A stretch of DNA of 64,000 bases from Parus major (Eukaryota > Chordata > Aves > Passeriformes > Paridae), in assembly GCF_001522545.3 (NCBI RefSeq), contig NC_031783.1, positions 7,589,433 to 7,653,432 of the forward strand, given 5' to 3'. The position numbers and the translations under genes are program-made. Position 1 is the first letter of the stretch. Every line of letters begins with the position of its first letter. Positions 24,973 to 35,770 of this stretch are shown here, piece after piece. The notes beneath the pieces were generated by a model. The model was not told where the DNA came from, ran no database searches, and saw only the letters and a list, made by a program, of their open reading frames with translations.

Positions 24973-27060
24973 GAATGCTACTTGTTTTCTTATGGAGAAA
25001 TGAACTTCTGTCCATGGAGCAAGCCCAAGACCCCTGTCACTGAAGTCCTATTAATAACACTTTTTGTTATTTTAAATTTAGAGGTCATCATTGTTGTACT
25101 TCCTCTAGTGCACCACCAGCAGTTTTACCTTGTAGGACACGGTGTGGTACAGTGACTGCAGGCTGTGTGTGCTTGTGCTGCTCTTCACAGGCTGGAGTTC
25201 AAAGGATGCTCAAAGCTTTGTGGCTGCTGGACCCTGAGATTGAGTTAAGTGTGAAATCCTAGAGCTGTGATGGGCTCTGTCTTTTGTTTAAAGCCCAGAA
25301 AATCCCCACCTTTGTGAGAATGTTGTACATAGGTTTGGCTTTTCCCAAATATTATTTTGTTTTTTTATCTTGCCTTAATAACTGAAATGATTGAATCATA
25401 GTTTTTTGAAGAAGAGTTGTGTAAGGGAGGGATGCTTAAACACAATTAAAATAGCCACTCCATTGATACATTATTAATAGCTTACCATGTAGTGACTTTC
25501 ATGCTGGAGGATCAGAAAACAGCTCACAAACAATGCAGTGGTGATTTTCTGGCTGCTGAAATGGAGCTGCCTCCATCAGGTCAAACAAAAGTGCATCAGG
25601 AAGTCTGGGGTTCCCTTGTATTTAAGAAAAGGAACGAAATGAAAAGCAATCTGCTGAGAGTCTTGGAGAGGAGTCTTGAACTGTGGGGGTTGTGGTAAGT
25701 GGAAGAGGACATCTGGGTGACTGTTTCCTTGTGCATTCCGTGTATTTGAGCATATTCAGGTGCTGCAGGAAAGGATTCACCTGGGTTTGAAAAGGCTGTG
25801 GTGCAAAAATGAAAGTATGCATGTAGTATCCTATTACTCCCTGTTCCTACTTTCTTCAATCCCAGAGCAGAGAAATATTGTGGAAGAGGAACTTTGGATA
25901 ATAGAGGATAACAGCCAAGAGCTTTGAGAGTAAATGACCTTAATTCTTGTAGGTGAACCTGGAGAGATGGATCTTGATGAATAGTTTTTAATGATTGGTG
26001 CCAAGAGGTGACTGGCAGATCGGGGCCTGTGTGGAAATGATGGAGATCCCTGGGAATATGACACGTTGAGGATATTAGCATCACTTGGAAATTCATCTGC
26101 TTTTAATTAGAAAAGCCTAGAGGGATTAAAGTTCTAAATAAAGCTATTGGAAGCTGTGGAATTCTCTAACCAAAGAGTTTTTATTTGCCCTCTGTTTGCA
26201 CTACTTGGCAGCTGACTTTTTTTGCTAGGATCACAGTTGTTCTGGAGGTGTTTACTGTGTGTCAGTGCAAGGTAAAGCATCTTCTTTATCTGGAAGTGTG
26301 TAGGGAGAAAAGGTTTCTTGCCTTGTTTCATTAGCTCCCTGTATGCCACACCATGCAGTGGGAAGTTTCAGAATTTTCATGTCCTTGTTCACCTGGAATG
26401 TGAGAACTCTGTCCTGTCATAGTCCACTGAGCTGTTTTTTCAGACAGGCATAGAAAAGGAACACATTCTGAAATTCTGTATTGCTTTCTGTCTGTCTTGG
26501 CTTCAGAGAAGCTTTTTGAACAAGTATAGACCTGGGCACCTGTTACTTAGTCTAGGAAATTGTTTTTTATTCTGTTAAGCTACAATTACATTTAAACCTA
26601 TGGCAGCTTGTAGATTTTACATAAAGACTGAGTTTTATAACAAATAAATTTGTGAAGAATATATTCAAGCCAAGAACTTTGTGCCCATCCATTGTTTTGT
26701 CTCTTGGGAGCTGCTGCTCACATGGCTGAAACTGGCTCCTCAGTGGAGCTGCTTCTCTGCTGTGCAGGAGGTAAAATATTCAGTATTTTCCCAACAGATG
26801 TGTGCAGAGAAGTTCATTAATTGGCCAGTTCTTCATCCATTCTTGCCAGCACTCTCCGGTGAACAGACATAGATTTTGGCAGATGGATGCAATAATGTCA
26901 TAATTTGGAAATAACTCATGTACCACTTGATCTTGCTGCAGCAAGTTTATTCATGCATAAGCTCGATGGCTGTGGTGGGGCTCTCAGCCTGCAGGACGGG
27001 GTTTTGAGCTCCTTTCACCACATTTGTGGAGCAGCTGGGTCCTGCTTCAGGCAGCCACGG

Positions 27061-27290
27061 CAGGAACCCCAGCCTGCTCCTGACAGGAACCCCAGCCTGC
27101 TCCTGGNNNNNNNNNNNNNNNNNNNNNNNNNNNNNNNNNNNNNNNNNNNNNNNNNNNNNNNNNNNNNNNNNNNNNNNNNNNNNNNNNNNNNNNNNNNNNN
27201 NNNNNNNNNNNNNNNNNNNNNNNNNNNNNNNNNNNNNNNNNNNNNNNNNNNNNNNNNNNNNNNNNNNNNNNCCTGACAGGAACCCGTGTT
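27061..27290. repeat. 23-bp minisatellite interrupted by the assembly gap
   Basis: Two tandem 23-base units (CAGGAACCCCAGCC then TGCTCCTGR) lie at 27061-27083 and 27084-27106, differing only in the last base. After the run of N, CCTGACAGGAACCC resumes the same unit before the sequence leaves the array. The gap therefore sits inside the array, a classic place for short-read assembly to fail. The unit length is not a multiple of three, so a coding role is unlikely. Confidence 0.92.
27107..27271. other. Assembly gap (165 N)
   Basis: This is a run of 165 undetermined bases. It is bordered on both sides by the same 23-base tandem unit, so the missing bases are probably more copies. The phase of the unit across the gap (CAGGAACCC starts at 27061 and at 27277, 216 bases apart) is not a multiple of 23. 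The N count is therefore an estimate, or some copies differ in length. Confidence 0.98.
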
Positions 27291-27829
27291 TCTGGGGGTG
27301 AGGTGTGAGTTGAAGGCCAGGATGCAGCACCCACGATTGTGCCAGCACCCAGCACTGTGGCAGGGGCAGTTGTCCCTGAGCAAGCAGCCCATGCTCCACA
27401 GGTCACCCCAGTGAGTGAAGTCACTGTGGCAAACAGCACATGCACTTCAGCCTGCTCTGTAACAGCTGCAGGGAGAGCTTCTGCCCCTTGGTACTTTAAA
27501 AAAAAATTCAGAGTGGGACCTTAAATTACTTTCCTCAATAAAAAGAGAATCATCTAAACCTTCACTCTTGTTTGTCAGTTGCTAGACGTAAAATCCTGTG
27601 TAAATTGGGGTCTGAGAACTTTTTAAGGAATACTAGTCAATGAAATGTAGGATTTTAGAGCTGGAGCTCAGCAGTGGTGCACACAGAAAAATGTAAGAAC
27701 AGGTAGCCAGGTGTGTGATGCTTGGACTTCAGCTGGTAAGAAAAAACTTGAGATGCTGGAGTTTAAAATACACCCCAGAAGTGGTTAAAGGTACGATCCT
27801 AAGCAGGAAAGTCAAGAAATACTTGTGGA
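27291..27829. other. Unique noncoding sequence beside the minisatellite
   Basis: No gene is recognised. The first 200 bases are GC-richer and stay open in several frames. A minus-strand frame running through the gap from 27399 to 26947 ends in a TGA overlapped by AATAAA. This is noted as an observation only, because about a third of the frame is unknown bases. Confidence 0.5.
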
Positions 27830-28560
27830 ACTCATTAAAGGGATGGTGCACTGATCACAGTGGATTTCAATTACTTCAAGTTTGACTGGAATAATAATTG
27901 CTTAATGCTTGAGAAAAGATACATGTGTTAGTGTAAGGGCTTTTGCACTTGCTTATAAAAATTATAAGAGAAAACAATTTCCGAGGATATTTTGGGCATA
28001 ATCCCAGGAATTGAAGCAGGACCTGTATGATAAGTAAGATAGATGCTGGTGAGCTTTATAAGGTTGAGTGATCACACTACTATTGGATTTGAAATATTCA
28101 TGAGGATACAATATGTACAAAGAGTAATGGCACACAAATATTAAACTTTGAAACGTCAGTATTCGAGGAAGTATGTAATGAATTGGAGAAAATTGATGGG
28201 GATGCAACTATTGTCCCCAAAAATGTGTTGTGAGAGAATGGAAGAAATGTTTTAGGAACAGATAAGAAAGATGCAATCTGTATTCTTTCCAATAAAATGT
28301 AAATGTCAAACATGTCATCAGTCATCTCAAGGCAACACTTTAGCAGTGAAATAGGAGACTGCAGAGAGATTAGAAAGAAGAATCAACCTTGGTAAATTAT
28401 ATAAAAAAGAAAATAAAGTAGGAGCAAAAATAATATATGGAGGATACAATGTGAGACTTGCAATACTGCAGAAAATAGCAAGGCAATTATGTTTGGAAAA
28501 TGAAACCTTTTTCTGCCTAAAAATAATAATGGGAATTAGAGAGATTAGAACTAAGTGAAG
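27830..28560 (+). pseudogene. Decayed CR1-superfamily LINE, endonuclease region of ORF2
   Basis: The plus strand carries broken remnants of the second protein of a non-LTR retrotransposon, which makes an apurinic-type endonuclease followed by reverse transcriptase. The codons at 27860-27889 read VDFNYFKFDW, matching the conserved GDFN...W motif. The codons at 28067-28096 read SDHTTIGFEI, matching the catalytic SDH motif. Both are in the same frame, 68 residues apart, which is the spacing I recall for CR1 proteins. Between them, in a shifted frame, a segment reads HLLIKIIRENNF, like the K-F-L-x-x-x-x-x-NF stretch. Further on, KKNQPW (28375-28392) and a segment around 28434-28490 (EDTM, stop, DLQYCRK) fit the linker before the transcriptase. 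Many stops and frame changes show that it is long dead. CR1 is more likely than L2, but the class needs a search. Confidence 0.58.
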
Positions 28561-31500
28561 TTCAGTTGAAGAAAACCCATCTGTTCCTGCCACTTCATGG
28601 TTTCCTAATCTTTTTTATCCCCACAGACATCAGTTCTTGCTCTTCAGAGTGATAGTTTGCATGGCTTTGTTCACTTGCATTTCTGACTAGAATTATTCCT
28701 AATGAAGATCCTGTTTTATTTTGCCTTTATTATTCCCATGTATATTACCAGCCAGTTCCTGGTATTCTCCTGTTCCATTTAAGAACACACTGCTTTTTGA
28801 ATTTGTTGGTATCATCCAGAATTTATCAGTGTTTTAAGATTTCAGATTGGGCTGAGCTACATGCTTGAGGGTTAAATGGAAACAATCTTTTGTTCCCATG
28901 ATAACCAGGACTATTCAGACATTGGGTTTGAAAGAGGGTCTTATCAAGTGGGTATGACTTCCTCAATACCTCAGTGACCCTTACAGGAATTGTATTATAT
29001 TCCTCCCTTGTAGGAATCAGGGTCAGACTTGGTGGTTCCTCAGAGCTGGTGTCCTTGCTCTGATAATCCTGATAATCTCATGGATCATCCAGGTTTGAGG
29101 TTAGCCCCAGATCAGCTCCTGGCTGCCAGCCCAGCTGTGCACGAAGGTGTGTGCTTTACAGAACAGTGACTGCAAACACTGTACCTGCCAGAGCTTCCCT
29201 CCATTTGTGTCTTCTCCTGAGTCTTCAATATTTTGACCATATTTTAGTCAACAGGTGCTTTGCTTTTTTTCCCTCCCCTCCTTTCTCATTGAAGAAAATC
29301 CTTTGTGTCCTCACTGTAATGAGAGTTGGATTCCCCTGCTTAACTGACCTTAAAACATTCATTGTTCTGTGGGTGATTTAGTGTGCTCATGTACATGCCT
29401 GATAACAGCACAAATGCCATGCTTGTGAACCCATTGATCTTCAGGTGCTGAAAGGAACCCAGCATCCACCAGAGCTGCTCCTTGTGAGTCAGCTCCAGGA
29501 CAGCCACAATCATAAAAATACCTGGTGCTGGGTCCAAGTTTCCAGCTGGTGTAAAAACCTTTCCAGTGAAGGCAGTGGAACTGCAGCAGTTTGTAGCACA
29601 CAATGAGATCTGTCTCAATGTGTCGCTTGTCTTGACAAAAGTGTCCCAGCTGTGCTGAGCTGTGAAATTCCTGCAGTGCTACTTTCATTCATCATCTCTG
29701 TCCTTTGCTAGGAGCACTGTGATGTGGGGATCTGGTGTTCTTGTAATTCAGGAGACAAGGCTGAATGAGATGGAAAGAGAATGCCCCTTCCCAAAAAGCT
29801 GTTTTCTATGTTCATTTCAAATCTCTTAAGTATTTAACAGTGGGCTGAATGATGTGAAACAAAGGGAACGTGTTGAACTTCTCACTGGTGGGACTGCTTA
29901 GAATGTCTGACAGATATCCTCAATATCTCCTCAACAAAGTCAGTCACCAAGCTGTTCAGTTCAAGACTCTTCTGAAGTGTCCTCCTTTTGTGATGAGGAT
30001 CTCTCAAATCAGATCCAGTTTTCACTGGAGAACAGTTTCAATGCAAATGATACTTGTAGCCCTGTACTTATTCTGTGGGTTTTTGGTGCATACACTACAG
30101 TTTTAGCCTGAGTAATTCAAATATATACACCAGTATTTTTATGTTTTAAGTGTCTGTCTTGTATAGATTTTGGTTTTTGTGTTCTGGAAAAATTTACTTG
30201 TTTTGTAGCACTGAAAATATTTTGAATGCACCACCAATAAATAAAAGTTTAAATAATTTATGGAGAGGAATAGAGACCAAAATTTATGGATAAACATACC
30301 AAAGCTGCTTTCAAAAGACTATAGATAGGCAAGGATACACTAGGCAGTTCTCTTCTGTTAATGTGTACACAAACATGGTCATCAAAAGAATCTTCTTTAA
30401 TTGAAGTTTTTACTTGAAATTAAATCTCTCCATAATAAACAATGAGGATTGTTTCTCAACCCATTTATACCTCTAGTAATGAAATCTAAGAATTTGTTGC
30501 CTGTAGGAGTGTTGGGAGGATAGAAAGATTTGATTGTCTTTCTTGAGACCGTATTATGTTAATTTTTCTGCCTAGACTATGGAAGCACAAAAAGCAATAA
30601 CTCACTTATATGAAGACAAAATTCTCAGGGTTGTTGTCATGGAAACGAAGTGGCAGCAGCTCCTTTTCCTTGAATGAATTCAATAGGCAGGCTAACAAAG
30701 ATTGAACACAGAACTTGTGTGCAGGCTCTCCCTGGCCAGGTGAGCCCAAACCTGCTGGGCTTCCCCTGCTCTGCCTTTCCTAGGAGAGCTGAACAAGTGG
30801 CCTTGGGCTGATGCAGAGTGTGACAAGGACAGTATTAATCTGTTTGGACAGGGACATTACAAGACAGGTTGCTTTTCTTCTGTATTTTATGCTGGCTGGA
30901 CTCACAGTTCAAGTTCATTAACCCTGTTAGTCTTTGGCTCCTGAAGCAGAGAGCCTTCAAGAGCTCTTCTGTTCACTGGCACAAATCTTGTTTGTGCTCA
31001 CAAAGCTGGGTAATTATATTTGAGGAAGCAAACCAGGAGTTCAAGAGTATTGGTTCATCTGCCCTAAAATGTACCTCAGCAAATGATCTTGTTTTTTTTT
31101 CTATAGAGAAAAGCCAGCAGCTTTCTAACCTTTGTGCACACTTTTGCTCTTGAAATATGGTATCTTGCTGCTAAAAATTTATTATAATACAGCTTTGTTC
31201 TCCATTTAAGTACTTGTTTTACGGGTTTGGCTCTGTCAAGGAGAAAGAGTTTGCTACCCCATTTCAATCCTGATAGCTGCAGGAAGCAGGGAGTAGAAGG
31301 AAGAGAACTTGGGGGAAGATGGTAGGATAAGAAATTATTTTATTTTAAGTAAATCTTGGTAATTACTATCACCCTGTTGGGCCTGACCCAAAGTATATTT
31401 GATGCCAATGGAAAAAGCTCTTGCTGAAGTTTCATGGCCTTTAGGATGATGATTTCATATGTTACCATGGAACAGTTGGGCACTTCAGGAGTGTACTCAA

Positions 31501-33647
31501 GTCTGCTCTAATATAACATAACCGAGTATCCTGAAATAAACTGTGGAATATGTGACACTCCTTCAAACAGAGACTGCTTAGTGCTTCATGGATACAGAAA
31601 GTTTGAGGTAGCTGAAAGTGCTGTGTAGCATTGTGCAAGCCGGAAGTGTGTTTTGTTCTTTCCAAGTACAACGATAGCAGCTCTTGTGTTGCCTTAATGT
31701 CCCTCATTATTCCTTTCACATTAAAGGTGAGAAGGGCAGGAATTACCCTTGCAAACTCTCATGGAGGCTGAGTTGTGGTTTGTGCAAGTATTCTCACAAC
31801 TCAGAAGCTTGGCAGCAAGTACCTTTTGCCAGCACATGTAAATGCTGTGGAACAGCAGGAAGCCTGATCAGAGTTCATTGTCAGAGCAGAATTAATTTAA
31901 TTTGGTTCATCTCAGTCATGAGATGTGTTATCAGAGATTCATGTCCATTTTATGTGGGGTGCAATGGGAAGCACAAGATGGTCAATGAGCAAAAATTCTC
32001 TTTCTGTTGATGTCTAAAATCTTAATTGGCTTGTATTGTATCAGAGCACACAAGTGCAAGTCAGTCCAGCTGCAGAGCTGGCATCCCATGTGTACAGAAG
32101 ATTATATTTAAATTTAAAAAATTTATTATATTTTATTTAAATTTTAAGAACATCTAGAAGAGTGAACCCCTAATTCAATTAAGAAAAAATAATCTAGACC
32201 ACTACAAATAGTCCAAATAGTCTCACAAAAATCTGAATTTGAGTCTGAATTGATTTTACTTTAGTTCAACTCAGGTATGCAAATACCTGAAGAATCCAAG
32301 TTTTAAGTATGCTTTTGTGTTTGTGGCAGGTGGAGTCCATTGCTGCTTAGCATATGCCTTTTAGTTTTTATTGTGTAGGTTTTAAAATAAAAAAAAACCA
32401 AACACCTTTTTTTTGGGTTATTGCTTCTTGCTGTTAACCTTGTGTTTATTGATCTGTTCTTATCCTGGAGTTTCCCACTGATTTTTCAGGGAGGATGTCT
32501 ATAATGCAGGTATGTCTGTATGCTTTAGGGATTTAAAAAAACCTCACTGTTTTGCATAATGGATAAAACCTGAGTTTTACCTCATACCTTCCACACCTCT
32601 GTGTTGCAAAGGTAAATCCAAATATTAGAGCTGAAGGAAACAATCTCCTTCGCTACAGACGTTTGAACAGCTGCACATGAAAGGATAAAAATGTTTTGCC
32701 AAGTTAATCTCATATGATTTACTGCCTATGCCTAATCTGCTTGGAAGTGGCTATGAATATTCTAATACCCTTTGGAAATTACTGACTGGGCTGACAGCAG
32801 CTGGGAAAAGCTGGGAGCTTTAGGATGGCTGCCTGTGGAACACACACCTGCCTGCCTGGAGCAGTTGTAGGCAGAATCTTGGAACAATGAAAATTCATTG
32901 TTATTTGTTGCAGCAATAAAAATGATGCTGTCTGCAATCCCAGGAACTCCTGGAAGATTGAGCAAATATGGGCATGGCATTTGCAACCTGTTAAGTAAAT
33001 TTATGGTTGGCATTTAGGGAGTTAGTGCTAGCAGGAAAGGTGAGGCAGAAATCCAGGACTGTGCCAGCCCTGCAAACTCAGGCCAGTCCTGTGGATTTTT
33101 CCCATTTCCAGTTTCTGTGGGGGGCTGTAGCCAAGGGATAGGCTGGACATTGCCCCCACGGGTGTCTGTGCCCTACACTGCCCTTACAGCTCTGATGAGG
33201 CTCCCAAAACTGGCATGGGAGCCCAAGTAAATATGGAATGTGGACATGCATAAATGTATTATTGTGTTCTACTTAAAAAAAATAATAAATAAAATTAAGC
33301 AACTTTTCACACAAAATTATCTTTCTGTACAGTTGTTGAGGCAATCTGCAGTTACAGCTGTTTGCTCAGTTGAATTAAATGTTGAAGGTTAATTAGTTGA
33401 TATCTGTGCATGGCCATATAATGTCTGTAAACCCCTACTGCCTGTATGATAGAAGGGTGTTCCTGACTATGTTTTTCCTCTTTGACAGAGAAATGAGCCC
33501 CCTCTGAAGCAGGAGAATCCAGGAAGGGTTGCAAAATGTAAAATACTTGGCTATATATTGTGTTGAATTTTCAGTTTTGTCATGTCCCTGCTGATTTAAA
33601 AAAGAGAAATTACATGTACAACAAGGCAGAAGGAATTTAGTTGACAA
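28561..33647. other. Unique noncoding sequence
   Basis: No firm gene is recognised. A minus-strand frame around 29340-29618 has an unusual hydrophobic composition and a consensus splice donor at its end; it is treated as a weak candidate only. Bases 32105-32150 are a low-complexity A/T block. The downstream parts of the LINE relic (reverse transcriptase) are not visible here. Confidence 0.6.
32105..32150. repeat. A/T low-complexity block
   Basis: The stretch is almost purely A and T, with loosely inverted AAATTT / TTAAATTT elements. There is no regular period and no element assignment. Confidence 0.75.
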
Positions 33648-33717
33648 GGTGTTTGGTTATAGGTTGGACTTGATCTCAGAGGTCTTTTCCAGCCTGGCTA
33701 ATTCTGTGATTCTGTGA
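33648..33717 (+). mobile_element. CR1 LINE 3' end (truncated)
   Basis: The sequence contains GGTGTTTGGTTATAGGTTGG, then ACTTGATCTCAGAGG, TCTTTTCCAGCC and two tandem octamers of ATTCTGTG. This is the typical 3' untranslated end of chicken-repeat-1 elements, which finish in 8-base repeats and not in poly-A. Only about 70 bases are recognisable, as usual for CR1 copies, which are mostly cut short at the 5' end. It lies on the plus strand and codes for nothing. It is the best single indicator that the genome is avian or reptilian. Confidence 0.9.
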
Positions 33718-33918
33718 AATATATACATATGTGATTGTGTGTCCCTTGAACTGAGTATCAATATATTTTAGAGATATTTGAATCCAGGATTTGGAATACT
33801 GGAGCCTGGTGTGAGGCTCTTTCCAGTCATCTCACTGAGTTCAGATCTGGGGCTTTAGATCTGAGCTAGAAAAATGCAAATGTTACAAGTAAATTTCAAG
33901 GAAAAGAATGCTCTATGG

Positions 33919-33970
33919 TTTTGTTTGTTGTTTTTATTTTTTTGTTGTTGTTGTTTTATTTTGGTTTTTT
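33919..33970. repeat. T-rich / (GTT)n simple repeat
   Basis: The stretch is runs of T broken by single G, including four GTT triplets in a row around 33943-33955. It is a low-complexity microsatellite. Confidence 0.85.
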
Positions 33971-35744
33971 AGATAGCTGTGGAATACTGCTTAGTGATGT
34001 TTAAACATTCATTTTCCTTATGTATTTATGGTGTGTTACAAATGAGTCTTCCTCTTCACAGTAATCACTGAATGCTGTTAACAGTACAGGCTTGTTTGAC
34101 CATGCTGAAAATTTATGGCAGTAATTCTAAATAAAGGCAGTTTATGCATTGCCAGAAGAAAGGAAATATTTTTCCTATTTCATCTTAGTTTTTATAATTC
34201 TGACTGCTAGCATACTCTACAGAAAAGCTCATAAACTTTGCAAATACATTTTCTAAATACCTTATTTTAGCTATTGGTTTCTGCAGTCATTATTCTTTGC
34301 AAGTTTTATGTTATTTTAGAAATACAGCAATTCTTGCAAATGCAACTCATTAATTTTTTGAGACCTAATTTGAATTGAGGGTTACACTCAGGGGGACTTT
34401 TGAAACAAGTGAAAAGTGATAGATTTTGCTAAATACAGCTGCTGCTAGTACATACCAGAGTAAAAATGTAAATTACACAATGTACCATATTGAGATTTAA
34501 ATATCTGTCCAGGTCTGACACTGAGGTATCACTGTGGGGTGCTTCATGTGCAGTTGCAATAAAAAACCACAATTTTTCCATGCATGAGAAATGTGACAGG
34601 TGATGATCCAGGTGGGAAGATGTCAGTGCACAGTGAGCTGCAGTTCTCTGTCTCTGAATTTGTTGCATAACTGGGACAGGTTTGGGGAGGAGGGAACAGT
34701 TACCCAAAGAGACATTTTAAAAGCTGATTCCTTTATGGTAATTGAAAAGTTAATTGATAATTGATTCAGGGTGTTTTTTAAATTACAACATTTTTTTCTC
34801 CTTTTTACCTTCAAATATTATTGAATACCTTTTACCAGGTGTCCAGGAAATTCTGACATGGCAAAAGAAATTAATTCTCACCCACGGCACAGGACTCATT
34901 GCCATGAGGGTTAACTGAGATCCAAAAATTCAGGGTAGAACTGGGAATCTACAAAAGTAGCATGGCTATTTAATCTACTAGTCTTTGGAAAAAAATAAAA
35001 AAAACCCTCGTGCTTCAGAGTTCAAGCTCACTTTGACCTAATGAGAGCTGGGAACTGACCTATTGTACACCTGATTATCTGTTTCTAAATCCTCCCTGAA
35101 GCATCAGGTAAGAGTTCAGCCACAGGAACACCCTGTCTGACATACTGAGGTACAGGAATTCTCTCAGGAATCACTTGTGTGACCTTCTATAAAGGGCCCT
35201 GGTGAAAAGGGAAGTAATTTTCAGTAGAAGTGATGGTGTAGGTCCCTGGGTATCTGAGCTTGGTTCTTTGCTGTGCTCAGCTTTTGCATTAATACGGAAA
35301 AGTCACCTGGACTTATTTCTAGTAGGGACTGTTGGGCTCTAAGGCTTGAATCAAACCCTGAAAATTTTAGCTATGATACCAGAGTTACCTGGCATGTTAA
35401 TGCAGAGGTTTGCCTATATTGATTACATGACTAACAGAGAGCAATTAAGCTCCTGGATTAGCCACCTCAGTTAATTGCCAAGGGTAATTTGAAAGACGGA
35501 TCGGGGCCTAATGTAATAGAAAAGAAGAAAGACTGCAGATTGAGCTAAATCAAGTTAGCTGAGATCAATGTGTCCTCTGCCTTGTGGGGAGAGGGACAAA
35601 CCAGTAACGTGAGCTTGCTTATTTTTGTGCCTGGCTCTCCCAGGAAGAGTATCTGGTAAAGCCAATGCTTTCATTTTTCAGGAGGAAGATAATAATAGAC
35701 AGAAAAGCAGACCTGATATAATTTTCCCTTTGTTGTGTCTTTTT

Positions 35745-35770
35745 AAAAATGTTATTTAAAAATGTTATTT
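35745..35770. repeat. Exact 13-bp tandem pair
   Basis: AAAAATGTTATTT is repeated exactly head to tail (35745-35757 and 35758-35770). This is a small replication-slippage type duplication. Confidence 0.9.

Larger units (their letters stand above)
20401..27060. other. Unique noncoding sequence with simple repeats
   Basis: No exon is recognised. Bases 20401-20575 are GC-richer and may be a further part of the neighbouring LTR or an unrelated repeat; I cannot assign them. Homopolymers lie at 22200-22212 (A13) and 24959-24972 (T14), and 23770-23830 is very AT-rich. The longest open frame of the window (166 codons, minus strand, 25596-26096) starts with ATG but has no recognisable domain and competes with another open frame on the same strand, so it is not called a gene. 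Confidence 0.6.

Noticed and set aside
25596..26096. Longest open frame (166 codons, minus strand, ATG start) as a protein gene
   Set aside because: No recognisable domain, competing frames over the same bases, and a length that can arise by chance in six frames of 64 kb. No splice or promoter context supports it.
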